NCBI RefSeq assembly: GCF_031987975.1
Contig: NZ_DALZYX010000008.1
Coordinates: forward strand, 62,001-126,000
Direction of reading: 5' to 3'
From: Pseudescherichia sp031987975
Lineage (GTDB): Bacteria > Pseudomonadota > Gammaproteobacteria > Enterobacterales > Enterobacteriaceae
DNA length: 64,000 nt
The number at the start of each line of letters is the position of its first letter. Position 1 is the first letter of the stretch. Made by a program: the position numbers and the translations under genes. This document shows, piece by piece, positions 46,825 to 55,467 of this stretch. Under the pieces are notes generated by a model that did no database searches, was not told the origin of the DNA, and saw only the letters and a list, made by a program, of their open reading frames with translations.

Positions 46825-46992
46825 GTGTGATACCTTTAAACCCCCTACTCACCCAAGTCATTCACGCCTGACTGATAAGATAACCTTATATTATTTGTTG
46901 CTTTTTGTTCAAACTCCCGTATCGCTTTTACTTATAGTAGATAACGGCAAGTGATTGTATCTATTAGATGTTTTAGTAACAGGAGATTACCG

Positions 46993-47508
46993 ATGAGTAT
47001 AACTTTCTCAGCACTTTGGAATGCGCATCCGGAAGTTAATGGGGATGATAATCCCTGTCGGCGGCGTGATGGACATAAAGCGTTTGATGATCAATGTGCC
47101 ATTAGGCTTGGCACCGCCCTTGCCCGTTGTGGTTACGATGTAACAAAACTTCATGTTCACTTTTGCTGGTTACATCCTAAAAGTGCGGGCCATATTTTAC
47201 GTGCAGAAGAACTGGCCGATGCGCTTAAACGTACACCAATACCCGGTGTGTTCCCTGCAATAAAAGTTCACGCAGATAATTTTGCAGATGTGCTGGAAAA
47301 CCGGACCGGTATCATCTTCTTTAAGGATTACTGGCGGCGCGGAAATGAGAGTTTTGCAAACCGCAGCGGTGATCATATAGATTTATGGAATGGCTCTCGT
47401 TTAACCTCTTTCTTTAGCTATGCTCGCATACAGTGGGGCCTCAGCGTCGAAGGGTATCTAAGTGATTTTTTCAACTCTAAAGAAGTCTGGTTTTGGAGAG
47501 TGTTATGA
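46993..47508 (+). CDS. Tae4-type T6SS peptidoglycan amidase effector
   Basis: This 171-aa protein resembles the Tae4 family of type VI amidase effectors, which cut the D-Glu-mDAP bond in the peptidoglycan of rival bacteria. I chose ATG 46993 (MSITFSALWN) because AGGAG lies seven bases upstream; the longer frame begins with an unsupported GTG. The likely catalytic cysteine is Cys35 in DQCAIRLG, matching the Cys-Pro-Ile-Arg segment of Salmonella Tae4. The likely histidine is His128 in GDHIDLWNG, matching its GHVTLWNG. HILRAEELADAL and the C-terminal EVWFW are further family features. There is no signal peptide, as expected for a T6SS substrate. No T6SS structural gene is nearby, so this is an orphan effector. 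Its stop overlaps the next start (ATGA). Confidence 0.8.
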   Translation: MSITFSALWNAHPEVNGDDNPCRRRDGHKAFDDQCAIRLGTALARCGYDVTKLHVHFCWLHPKSAGHILRAEELADALKRTPIPGVFPAIKVHADNFADVLENRTGIIFFKDYWRRGNESFANRSGDHIDLWNGSRLTSFFSYARIQWGLSVEGYLSDFFNSKEVWFWRVL

Positions 47509-47747
47509 GAAAGCTAAAAATCTCCATCTGCGCTATCGTCGGTGCCCTCTGCGGTGCTCTTTTGATGTACCTGTTATTGCCAACGATATGTGACTACTTT
47601 GTTGGCCCCATCTACGGCGAAGATCAGATGTCGGTTAATGCATCTATCTTTTTTATCGGCACGCCTGTGATGTTTATCATTGGCGCAATCGTTGGGTGGT
47701 TCCTGGGTAGGAAGTACATCAAACGTACCGAGCATCGTTCGTGCTAA
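47505..47747 (+). CDS. small two-helix membrane protein, candidate Tae4 immunity partner
   Basis: This 80-aa protein starts at the ATG overlapping the amidase stop, which supports coupled expression. Helix 1 is at about residues 4-25 (ISICAIVGALCGALLMYLLL) and helix 2 at about 46-67 (ASIFFIGTPVMFIIGAIVGW). A short loop with acidic residues (YGEDQMS) between them and a basic tail (RKYIKRTEHR) follow. Position suggests protection against the amidase, but known Tai4 immunity proteins are soluble periplasmic proteins. If it is immunity it would be a different type. I recognise no family. Confidence 0.7.
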   Translation: MRKLKISICAIVGALCGALLMYLLLPTICDYFVGPIYGEDQMSVNASIFFIGTPVMFIIGAIVGWFLGRKYIKRTEHRSC

Positions 47748-47750
47748 GCA

Positions 47751-47765
47751 AGGCCTATTTTTTTT
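47751..47765 (+). repeat. third partial copy of the att-like end
   Basis: AGGCCTATTTTTTTT shares 14 bp with the end of the CyaR terminator and the 29-bp repeats. It lies immediately after the small membrane gene, at the border to the conserved yegS region. Confidence 0.55.
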
Positions 47766-47846
47766 CGTGCCTTTCAGCCTCTTCTTACACGCTCCCGTTC
47801 CAGCTAAGATACACTCTTTCCATTCTCTCTAATTCAGGGTGTTAGG

Positions 47847-48746
47847 ATGACCAGCGATCCGTCGAGTTTACTTATTCTGAATGGCAAAAGTGCAGGTGAT
47901 GACACCCTGCGCGAGGCGGTTACTCTGTTGCGTAACGAAGGTATCGAACTTCACGTCAGGGTCACCTGGGAAAAGGGTGACGCAGCCCGCTACGTCGCGG
48001 AGGCCGTGGAGCTTGGGGTTGCCACGGTGATCGCCGGCGGCGGCGATGGCACCATTAACGAGGTCGCCACGGCGCTGGTCAACACCGCGAGCGAAAACGT
48101 TCCGGCACTCGGCATTTTACCGCTCGGCACCGCCAACGACTTCGCCACTAGCGCGGGCATACCGGAAACGCTCGATAAAGCCTTGCAGCTGGCAATTATC
48201 GGCAAGGCTGTGCCAATAGATGTTGCCCGGGTGAATGGCGAGACCGGGTTTATCAACATGGCTACCGGCGGGTTCGGCACGCGCATTACCACCGAAACGC
48301 CGGAGCGGCTGAAGGCTGCGCTGGGCAGCGTGTCCTACGTCATTCACGGCCTGACACGCATGGATACTCTGAAAGCCGACAGCGTAGAGATCCGCGGTGA
48401 GAACTTCCAATGGCACGGTGACGCATTGGTGATCGGTATCGGCAACGGCCGCCAGGCGGGCGGCGGACAGCAGCTCTGCCCGAGCGCGCTGATCAACGAC
48501 GGTCTGTTACAGATACGCATTTTTACCGGCGATGAGATCCTGCCTGCGCTCTTTACCACCCTTATTAATCCGGATGAAAATCCGAACCTGGTAGACGGCG
48601 AATCGGCCTGGTTTGAGGTGACCTCCCCTCACGAGATCACCTTCAACCTTGACGGCGAACCGCTGAGCGGGCAGCATTTCCGGATGGAGATCCTGCCCGG
48701 CGCATTGCAGTGCCGCCTGCCGCCAGATTGCCCGTTGCTGCGGTAG
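47847..48746 (+). CDS. yegS: YegS, lipid kinase
   Basis: This 299-aa protein equals E. coli YegS, a diacylglycerol-kinase-family enzyme with phosphatidylglycerol kinase activity in vitro. The nucleotide-binding motif GGGDGTINEVATAL is near residue 64 and the GTANDFA motif near residue 95, in the N-terminal kinase fold. A beta-sandwich C-terminal domain binds lipid. It marks the resumption of conserved chromosome after the cargo islands. The convergent ABC operon begins 16 bp after its stop. Confidence 0.96.
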   Translation: MTSDPSSLLILNGKSAGDDTLREAVTLLRNEGIELHVRVTWEKGDAARYVAEAVELGVATVIAGGGDGTINEVATALVNTASENVPALGILPLGTANDFATSAGIPETLDKALQLAIIGKAVPIDVARVNGETGFINMATGGFGTRITTETPERLKAALGSVSYVIHGLTRMDTLKADSVEIRGENFQWHGDALVIGIGNGRQAGGGQQLCPSALINDGLLQIRIFTGDEILPALFTTLINPDENPNLVDGESAWFEVTSPHEITFNLDGEPLSGQHFRMEILPGALQCRLPPDCPLLR

Positions 48747-48762
48747 AGTAGATGCCCTGCGG

Positions 48763-49536
48763 CTAATAGGCCGCCACCTCCCGCGCCATCTCCCGGCTAT
48801 ACTGCTGACTGGCATTGACCAGCATCCGCGTATAGTCGGTTTTTGCCTGACCGCTCACCAGCTCATCCACCGCCAGCGTCTCGAGGATCTTGCCGTACTG
48901 CATCACGGCAATCTTCTGGCACAGGTGGGCGATCACCCCAAGATCGTGGGTCACCATCAGGTAGGTCAGCTTCGACTCCTGATGCAGCTCCGCCAGCAGG
49001 TTGAGGATCTCCGCCTGCACCGACACGTCCAGCGCCGAGGTTGGCTCATCCAGCAGCAGCACCTGCGGCTCAAGGATTAATGCCCGGGCGATGGCCACGC
49101 GCTGGCGCTGACCACCGGAGAGCTGGTGCGGGAAGCGATCGCGGAAGGCGCGGTTTAGCCCGACCCGATCCAACAGGCGGTTTACCCGCCGGTCCCGGTC
49201 GCCAATGCCGTGAATAAGCAGCGGCTCCTCCAGAATATCGCCGATGGTATGCCGCGGATGCAGCGAGCCGTAGGGATCCTGAAACACCATCTGCACCAGC
49301 CGGCAGCGCTGCGGATTGAGTCGGTGCTCTAACGGCTGGCCGTTGATAGCCAGCTCGCCGTCCCAGTGGGTAAACAGCCCCGCCAGGCACTTCAGCACCG
49401 TGGTTTTACCCGAGCCGGACTCCCCCACCAAGCCGTAGATCTCTCCCGGCTGCACGTTAAAGCTCACGTCATACAGCACCTGGTTACGCTTCTCCCCTTC
49501 GCCAAAGGCCAGGTTCAGGTTTTTCACATCGATCAT
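48763..49536 (-). CDS. peptide/nickel-type ABC importer ATPase (DppF/OppF-like)
   Basis: This 257-aa ABC ATPase has Walker A GESGSGKT (near residue 39), signature LSGGQRQRVAIA, Walker B VLLLDEP and the switch histidine in MVTHDLGV. It is the last gene of a five-gene importer and starts 10 bp after its partner ATPase. It lacks the long C-terminal peptide-transporter extension seen in DppF/OppF. Together the two ATPases should drive import of the ligand bound by the 52318-53946 protein. Confidence 0.9.
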   Translation of the reverse strand: MIDVKNLNLAFGEGEKRNQVLYDVSFNVQPGEIYGLVGESGSGKTTVLKCLAGLFTHWDGELAINGQPLEHRLNPQRCRLVQMVFQDPYGSLHPRHTIGDILEEPLLIHGIGDRDRRVNRLLDRVGLNRAFRDRFPHQLSGGQRQRVAIARALILEPQVLLLDEPTSALDVSVQAEILNLLAELHQESKLTYLMVTHDLGVIAHLCQKIAVMQYGKILETLAVDELVSGQAKTDYTRMLVNASQQYSREMAREVAAY

Positions 49537-49546
49537 AATGCGCTCC

Positions 49547-50410
49547 TCACTCGCTAAGCCAGCTGGCCTGGCGCTGCAATACCGGCAGCACAGGACGGCG
49601 ATGGTGGATCTCCGGCAGGGCGCTGATCAGCCCCTGAGTATAGGGATGCTGGGCGTTATGCAGATCGCGGGCGGCAATCGACTCCACCACCCGTCCAGCG
49701 TACATCACCAGCACCCGGTCACAGAAGCTGCGCACCAGGTTGATATCGTGACTGATAAAGATCAGCCCCAGCCCGCGGGACTGGACCAGATCGTCCAGCA
49801 GCCCCAGCACCTGTAAACGCACCGAGACGTCGAGCGCAGAGGTAGGCTCGTCGGCGATCACCAGCTCAGGATCGGTGATCAGCATCATGGCGATCATGAT
49901 GCGCTGGCCCTGCCCGCCGGAAATCTCGTGCGGATAGAGGTTATAGACGCGCTCCGGCTGGCGAATGCGCACCACGTCGAGCATCTCCAACACCTTAGCC
50001 TTCGCCTCGGCCTTGCGCCCCGGATGATGGGTCAGCCAGGCCTCGGCAATCTGATCCCCGACGCAGACCACCGGGTTCAGAGAGTATTTAGGGTCCTGCA
50101 TAATCATTGAGATGCGTTTCCCGCGCACGGTGCGCATCTGCGCCTCGCTGGCGCTGCGCAGATCGATATCGCCGAAGTGCATCCGTTCAGCGGTGATGCG
50201 GGCCTTGGCCGGATGCAGGCGCATCAGCGCCCGTCCGACCGTGGATTTACCGGAGCCGGACTCACCGACGATGGCGAGCTTCTCCCGGCCCAGCTGAAAG
50301 GAGACGCCGCGCACCGCGTTGGTGACCGCGCGTCCGTTAATAAAATCGACATGGAGATTGCGCACGTCGAGCAGAGGTACGTTATTCGCTGCGAGGATCG
50401 AGGATGTCAC
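49547..50410 (-). CDS. peptide/nickel-type ABC importer ATPase (DppD/OppD-like)
   Basis: This ABC ATPase of about 287 aa has Walker A GESGSGKS, signature ISGGQGQRIMIA, Walker B LVIADEP, and a C-terminal oligopeptide-transporter motif region (HPYTQGLISALPEIHHRR). I prefer the GTG at 50410, which has AGGAG nine bases upstream; an ATG at 50419 is in frame, but its upstream AGGAG abuts it with no spacing. Either start overlaps the permease gene's end by about 30 bp. It pairs with the second ATPase downstream. Confidence 0.88.
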   Translation of the reverse strand: MTSSILAANNVPLLDVRNLHVDFINGRAVTNAVRGVSFQLGREKLAIVGESGSGKSTVGRALMRLHPAKARITAERMHFGDIDLRSASEAQMRTVRGKRISMIMQDPKYSLNPVVCVGDQIAEAWLTHHPGRKAEAKAKVLEMLDVVRIRQPERVYNLYPHEISGGQGQRIMIAMMLITDPELVIADEPTSALDVSVRLQVLGLLDDLVQSRGLGLIFISHDINLVRSFCDRVLVMYAGRVVESIAARDLHNAQHPYTQGLISALPEIHHRRPVLPVLQRQASWLSE

Positions 50411-51287
50411 GTAGGCCATCTCCTAAGAAGTTAAACGCCAGACTGTTGATCAGGATCGCCAGCCCCGGAATAGTCACTACCCACCAGCACTCCATCATGT
50501 AGGTGCGGCCGCTGGAGATCATTGCCCCCCACTCCGGCTCCGGCGGCTGCGCGCCAAGGCCGAGGAAGCCCAGCCCGGCAGCGGTCAGGATAATCCCCGC
50601 CATGTTCATAGTGATGCGGATGATCACCGACGGCAGGCAGAGCGGTACAATATGCCGCCACAGCACGCGTACCGGTGATGCCCCCTGCAAGCGCACCGCC
50701 GAGATAAAGTCGGCCTGGCGTAGGGAGAGGGTTTCAGCCCGCGCCAGACGAGCAATCGGTGGCCAGGCGGTCAGGGTAATGGCGATCACTACATGCTCAA
50801 GGCCGGGGCCGAGGGCGGCAACGAATGCCAGAGCCAGCACCAGGCTTGGGAAGGAGATAAAGATATCGGTGACGCGCATCAGCACCATATCAACCTTGCC
50901 GCCGAAGTAGCCCGCGCTCACGCCCAGCAGCAGACCCAGCGGCCCGACGGTGACCGACACCAGCAGCACAATGTAGAGCGTAATGCGCGCCCCGTAGACC
51001 AGGCGGCTAAAGATATCCCGGCCAAACTCGTCGGTACCAAACCAGTGCTGGGCGTTTGGTGCCTGCAATGCCGCGTTAAGATCCTGCACCAGCGGATTAT
51101 AGGGGGCGATCCACGGCGCAAAGGCAGCCACCACCAACAGCAGGAAAATAATTCCTCCCCCGATGGCAGTTAGCGGATTGCGGGCCATTTTGCCAATGAA
51201 ACCGCCGGTGCGGGCCAGGGTACGTTTGAGACGCAGGCGGCTTTCATTTCCGCCACCGGTTACGGGCGTATCCAGAGAGACCGTCAT
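50382..51287 (-). CDS. ABC importer permease (DppC/OppC-like)
   Basis: This 301-aa inner-membrane permease has an N-terminal OppC-type helix (TAIGGGIIFLLLVVAAFAPW). It is followed by HWFGTDEFGRDIFSRLVYGA, the family hallmark, and the BPD_transp_1 domain. The EAA loop is near residue 200 (EAA-like AETLSLRQADFISAVRLQGA). It overlaps the partner permease gene by four bases. The heterodimer would form the translocation channel. Confidence 0.9.
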   Translation of the reverse strand: MTVSLDTPVTGGGNESRLRLKRTLARTGGFIGKMARNPLTAIGGGIIFLLLVVAAFAPWIAPYNPLVQDLNAALQAPNAQHWFGTDEFGRDIFSRLVYGARITLYIVLLVSVTVGPLGLLLGVSAGYFGGKVDMVLMRVTDIFISFPSLVLALAFVAALGPGLEHVVIAITLTAWPPIARLARAETLSLRQADFISAVRLQGASPVRVLWRHIVPLCLPSVIIRITMNMAGIILTAAGLGFLGLGAQPPEPEWGAMISSGRTYMMECWWVVTIPGLAILINSLAFNFLGDGLRDILDPRSE

Positions 51288-52321
51288 GATTTCGTCCTCG
51301 GGTCAAAGAGTTGGTAAAGCATGTCGGAGAGCAGGTTGAGCATCACGAAGATCACCCCCACCAGCAGCACACAGCCCATTACCGCATTCATATCCCCCAG
51401 CAGTAGGCTGCCGGTAAGGTATGAGCCAAAGCCCGGCCAGGAGAAGACGGTTTCGATCAGCACCGCGCCCTCCAGCAGCGAGCCGTAGGCCAGCGCCACC
51501 ACCGTTAGAAGCTGCACGAGGATGTTGCGAAACGCGTGATTCCAGATCACCTGCCGCTCGGTTAAGCCTTTAACCCGGGCGGTGATGATGAACTCCTGAG
51601 AGAGCTGAGCCAGCATAAAGCTGCGGGTCATCCGGCTGATGTAGGCCAGGGAGTGGAAGCCGAGCAGCGATGCGGGCAACACCAGGTGATTGATGGCGTT
51701 CCAGAACACCTGCCCGTTCCCCGCCAGCAGAGCATCGATGGTAAACAGCCCGGTGCGGCGCGGCACCAGCCCTTCAAGGCCCATATCCAGCCGTCCGGCC
51801 CCGCCTACCCAGCCCAGCCAGGCGTAGAACAGCAGCAGGCCCATCATCCCCACCCAGAAGATCGGCGTGGAGTAGCCCGCCAGGCTGATAATGCGTACCA
51901 CGTAGTCGGAGACCGAGTTGCGGCGCGCCGCCGCCAGCACCCCCAGCGGAATGCCGAGGCCCGCACCGACGATGATCGCCATCGTCGCCAGCTCCAGCGT
52001 CGCCGGGAAGACGCGCAGAATATCGTCCGTTACCGGCTTGCCGGTCAGCAGCGCGTTACCAAGATCGCCATGCAGCAGGTTGTTAAAATAGATACCAAAC
52101 TGGGTCAGGAGTGATTTATCAAACCCCAGTTGCTGGTAGACCTGCTGGTAGGTGCTCTGGTCGGCGTCCGGGCCGACGATCGCCAGCACCGGATCCACCG
52201 GCATCACCCGGCCAATAAAGAAGGTCAGCAGCAGCAGGCCGAACAGGGTGATCGCTACCTGGCCGAGCCGGTTTGAGAACCGTCTGGCGCGGGAGCCAGG
52301 CGCTAAGATTGCTACACTCAT
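51284..52321 (-). CDS. ABC importer permease (DppB/OppB-like)
   Basis: This 345-aa permease has a first helix near residues 20-41 (AITLFGLLLLTFFIGRVMPV), the DppB-type periplasmic region (QQLGFDKSLLTQFGIYFNNL) and a transport domain with several helices. The EAA-like loop is ITARVKGLTERQVIWNHAFR. Its start overlaps the binding-protein stop by four bases and its end overlaps the next permease by four bases, so all components are coupled. Confidence 0.9.
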   Translation of the reverse strand: MSVAILAPGSRARRFSNRLGQVAITLFGLLLLTFFIGRVMPVDPVLAIVGPDADQSTYQQVYQQLGFDKSLLTQFGIYFNNLLHGDLGNALLTGKPVTDDILRVFPATLELATMAIIVGAGLGIPLGVLAAARRNSVSDYVVRIISLAGYSTPIFWVGMMGLLLFYAWLGWVGGAGRLDMGLEGLVPRRTGLFTIDALLAGNGQVFWNAINHLVLPASLLGFHSLAYISRMTRSFMLAQLSQEFIITARVKGLTERQVIWNHAFRNILVQLLTVVALAYGSLLEGAVLIETVFSWPGFGSYLTGSLLLGDMNAVMGCVLLVGVIFVMLNLLSDMLYQLFDPRTKS

Positions 52322-53946
52322 CCTTTGGTTCCTCCGGTATGAATCGGCTCTTTATAAACCTCACGCAGGAAGGTAGTGGCGGAGGGGTGAGACTGGAAAT
52401 TTTTCACCTCGTTACGCACCACCACCGAATCCACCATCTGGGAGAGCGGCACCAGGGCGGGGATCAGCTGGTCGTAACGGGTCTGGATCTGCTGATAGTC
52501 AGCAATCTGTTTTTGCGGATCGCGCTCCAGCAGCGCCCGGTCGATCATCTCGTTGAGCGGCTTATCGTAAAAACCGGTGCGCCAGCCCTGGAAATTGGTC
52601 AGCCGCGCCTCGTCGCTGTTGTCCGGGTTGTAGACCAGCGCACGCAGGCTGGAGTGCGGATGCGGCTCCACGCCGCTGCCGCCGCGCCCGACCAGGATGT
52701 CAAACTTACGCTCGCGCATCGCGCCGTAGATCTGGTTCCCGGTGCCGGTGATGATTTTGGCGTTAATGCCCGCCTGCATCAGGGTGGACTGCACGGCAAT
52801 GGCGATATTGAGGAACGGCTGATCCGCCAGCACCCGCAGGGTGGTATCAAAGCCGTTCGGGTAGCCCGCCTCGGCCAGCAGCTTTTTTGCTTTCGCAATG
52901 TCCAGCCGGTAGCCAGGGTCTGGCAGCGTGGACGGCATCCCGGCCTTGATCGGGCGCTGGTGCAGCACGCCATAGCCCGGCATCAGCGCCTTATTGATCC
53001 CCTGGTAGTCAATCAGGTAGCGCACCGCCTCACGCACCTTCGGATTAGCAAAGTGCGGCTCCTTCATGCTCATCGCCACGTAGTAGACCGTCCCGCGCTG
53101 CACCGCCTCAACGGTGACGTCGGGATCCTTACGCAGGGCGTTGATGTCTGACACCGCCATGCTGTTAGCGATATCGAGATCGCCCTTGGCAATCATCAGG
53201 CGCAGGGTCTGAGACTCCTGGAAATGACGCAGCACGATGCGGCTCATCTTCGGCTCTTCCCGCCAGTAGCTCGGGTTACGCTTCATACGCAGCACATCTT
53301 TTGCCTGCCAGGTCTCGAGCATAAAGGGACCGGAGCCAGCTTCGTTGGTGGTCAGCCAGCGGTTGCCCCAGTCGTTGTTTACCTCGTGGCTCTGCACCGT
53401 TTTGCTGTCGAGCACGCCAAGGTTGCCCAGCGCGCCAAGGGAGTAGATCACCAGCTGCGGATCGTTGGCCTTCGGCAGGACGATCTGCACGGTATAGTCA
53501 TCCGGGGCGCTTACCTGATCGTCAATGTTCTTTTTGCTAAAGCCGTAGGATTTCCACACTGAAGCCTGGGCAAGGTTGAGATGCAGCAGGCGGCGCATCG
53601 ACCACACCACGTCCTGGGCGGTTAGCGGATTGCCGGAGTGAAACTTTACGTCCTTGCGCAGGTGAAAGGTTAGGGTTTTGCCATCCGGACTGATGGCCCA
53701 GGATTCGGCCAGCGCCGGGCGGACGTTGGTGAGCTGGTTGGGATCCAGCTCGACCAGCGAGTCGTAGAGATTAACGACGATGCCGACCACTTCGTTGCCG
53801 GTCATCGCCGCCGGATCGAGGCTCAGCAGGTTGTTCATGTTCATGCCGATGATGAGCTGATCCGGCGGCGTGGCCGCCAGCGTCGCCCCACTCCCCATCA
53901 TCAGCGAGAGCGCCAGCAGGCTAGCCCTCAACACGTTTTTTTTCAT
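52318..53946 (-). CDS. periplasmic binding protein of the Dpp/Opp-type importer
   Basis: This is a SBP_bac_5-family solute-binding protein of about 542 aa. A signal peptide (MKKNVLRASLLALSLMMGSG, cut after ATLAA) directs it to the periplasm. Family segments YDSLVELDPN, TFHLRKDVKFHSGNPLTAQD and REAVRYLIDYQGINKALMPG are present. An ATG four codons earlier (53958) is possible; neither start has a strong ribosome site. The ligand cannot be read from sequence. The gene lies 36 bp after an enolase-superfamily dehydratase gene, so the ligand may be related to an acid sugar or a conjugate rather than a peptide. Confidence 0.88.
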   Translation of the reverse strand: MKKNVLRASLLALSLMMGSGATLAATPPDQLIIGMNMNNLLSLDPAAMTGNEVVGIVVNLYDSLVELDPNQLTNVRPALAESWAISPDGKTLTFHLRKDVKFHSGNPLTAQDVVWSMRRLLHLNLAQASVWKSYGFSKKNIDDQVSAPDDYTVQIVLPKANDPQLVIYSLGALGNLGVLDSKTVQSHEVNNDWGNRWLTTNEAGSGPFMLETWQAKDVLRMKRNPSYWREEPKMSRIVLRHFQESQTLRLMIAKGDLDIANSMAVSDINALRKDPDVTVEAVQRGTVYYVAMSMKEPHFANPKVREAVRYLIDYQGINKALMPGYGVLHQRPIKAGMPSTLPDPGYRLDIAKAKKLLAEAGYPNGFDTTLRVLADQPFLNIAIAVQSTLMQAGINAKIITGTGNQIYGAMRERKFDILVGRGGSGVEPHPHSSLRALVYNPDNSDEARLTNFQGWRTGFYDKPLNEMIDRALLERDPQKQIADYQQIQTRYDQLIPALVPLSQMVDSVVVRNEVKNFQSHPSATTFLREVYKEPIHTGGTKG

Positions 53947-53982
53947 GTATACCGCCATAAGGTAAGAGGTTTTTATTATTTG

Positions 53983-55137
53983 TCAGTCGTGGCTGACGGT
54001 ATTGGCTTCGATATACGCAAAATTGATGTCTTCGCCGAGGCCGGGACGCTGCGGCAGGTGAACAAAGCCCTCGTCATCCATCGGATCGACAATGCTGTTG
54101 AGATAGGCGGCAGGTTCGTCGTAGTCGAGGAACGGGTGCAGCAGTCCGCGTTCATACCAGCGGCAGTTGCGGATCGCCCCGACCACCGCCAGGCTGGCCG
54201 CACCGTTGCCATGCACTTCGCAGTCCATGCCAAAAGCTTCCGCAAGGCTGGCGACCTTCAGCGTCGGTGAGATACCGCCTACGCCGTTGGATCCGGCACG
54301 CAGGATGTCGCAGGCGCCAGCTTTTACCCAGTCGGCGCGGCTATGGTGCTTGCCGCCCAGGCTCTCCGGCCCAATGATTGGAATAGAGAGGTTCTCTGCC
54401 AGCCAGGCGTAGGAAGACATGCTCTCCTCCTCCATTGGCTCTTCAAACCAGGCAAAGTTGAGCTTCTCCAGCTCTTTGCCGATATAGAGCGCCTCGGTAC
54501 GGCTATACCAGTGGTAGCCGTCGATCATCAGGTCGATATCCGGCCCGACGGCTTCACGCACGGCGGCACAGGCCTTAACGTCCATCTTAGGATTAGGGGC
54601 AAACGACACCGGCGGCATCCAGGTGTGCAGCTTGATCGCCTTATAGCCACGGGCGACCAGGGTTTCGGCAAAGGCGGCGTACTCCTCTGGCGTGGATAGT
54701 CCACCCGGCAGATCGTCCCCGCACATGGTGCTGCCGTAGGCCGGAACCTTGTCACGGAAACCGCCGAGCAGCTTATAGACCGGGACGTTAAGCTTGCGAC
54801 CCATCAGATCCCACAGCGCCTGTTCAACAAAGGAGAGCGCCCGCTCGGTGAGCTGATGAGCGCTGCCGCGCTGCCAGTGAACCAGATCCTGCCAAATGCG
54901 CTCGCGGTTGAACGGATCCTGGCCCACCATCACCTTGCGGAAGAAGGTGTTCACGACAAAGGGACGCACCACTTCCGACGGCGCAAAAGAGAATCCCTGG
55001 CTGCCATCATCAGCGGTGATGGTCAGCATCGCCATCTTAGCCATGCTCTCCGGGCCAGGATGGGAGTGACCTGCGCTATCGGAAACACGACGGGTGGGAT
55101 ACTGAAAAACGGTGACGTTTACAGATTCAATTTTCAT
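53983..55137 (-). CDS. enolase-superfamily (mandelate racemase type) dehydratase, substrate unknown
   Basis: This 384-aa protein has the two-domain layout of the MR/MLE enzymes that abstract a proton next to a carboxylate in acid sugars and related compounds. Metal ligands are Asp206 (LMIDGYHW), Glu232 (WFEEPM) and Glu258 (IGPESLGG). Lys169 lies in KAIKLHTW, where the usual K-x-K has become K-x-H, and His309 is in DCEVHGNG. I chose ATG 55137 because AAGGA lies about seven bases upstream; the longer frame runs into the leader. It is the first gene of an operon with a complete ABC importer, implying uptake and breakdown of one compound. Confidence 0.88.
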   Translation of the reverse strand: MKIESVNVTVFQYPTRRVSDSAGHSHPGPESMAKMAMLTITADDGSQGFSFAPSEVVRPFVVNTFFRKVMVGQDPFNRERIWQDLVHWQRGSAHQLTERALSFVEQALWDLMGRKLNVPVYKLLGGFRDKVPAYGSTMCGDDLPGGLSTPEEYAAFAETLVARGYKAIKLHTWMPPVSFAPNPKMDVKACAAVREAVGPDIDLMIDGYHWYSRTEALYIGKELEKLNFAWFEEPMEEESMSSYAWLAENLSIPIIGPESLGGKHHSRADWVKAGACDILRAGSNGVGGISPTLKVASLAEAFGMDCEVHGNGAASLAVVGAIRNCRWYERGLLHPFLDYDEPAAYLNSIVDPMDDEGFVHLPQRPGLGEDINFAYIEANTVSHD

Positions 55138-55356
55138 TACGGATCCTTGTCTCAGGTGGTCTGCTTCATTTTGAAAAGCTGTTTCAGGTGTAAATGTATG
55201 CAGATTTTTTAGCCGATGCCTCAGACAATTTCCGCTAAGCAGCAGGTGATTTTTGGGCAATAGCACAGGGCTGAGTGACACTTTTCACAAAAGAGAGGGG
55301 AAATGTGATGCAGATCGGGAGGGAGTTAACTGCGAATTGAAATGGTGTTTCGTTCT

Positions 55357-55440
55357 GTAGGCCGGGTCGGCATCAGCGCCGCCCGGCATTGCAGCTGTAG
55401 CACATTCACGCCCGGTGGCGCTACGCTTACCGGGCCTACT
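55357..55440. repeat. pair of REP elements (BIME)
   Basis: GTAGGCCGGGTCGGCATCAG followed by CGCCGCCCGGCA (to 55388) and GCCCGGTGGCGCTACGCTTA followed by CCGGGCCTAC (55409-55440) are two REP palindromes. They lie between the fbaB end and the dehydratase promoter. The remaining part of the 330-bp gap (55138-55356) must hold the operon promoter; I see no named operator. Confidence 0.85.
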
Positions 55441-55467
55441 AACCTGTTATTAGTATGTTGTAACTAA

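Larger units (their letters stand above)
46825..47750. mobile_element. cargo island 2: orphan T6SS amidase module
   Basis: This 0.9-kb segment lies between the 29-bp repeat (46796-46824) and a third, partial copy of its T-rich end (47751-47765). It holds only a Tae4-type amidase gene and an overlapping small membrane-protein gene. The arrangement suggests a second cassette placed in tandem at the same site. The boundary on the right is short (14-15 bp), so this is less certain than island 1. Confidence 0.5.
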
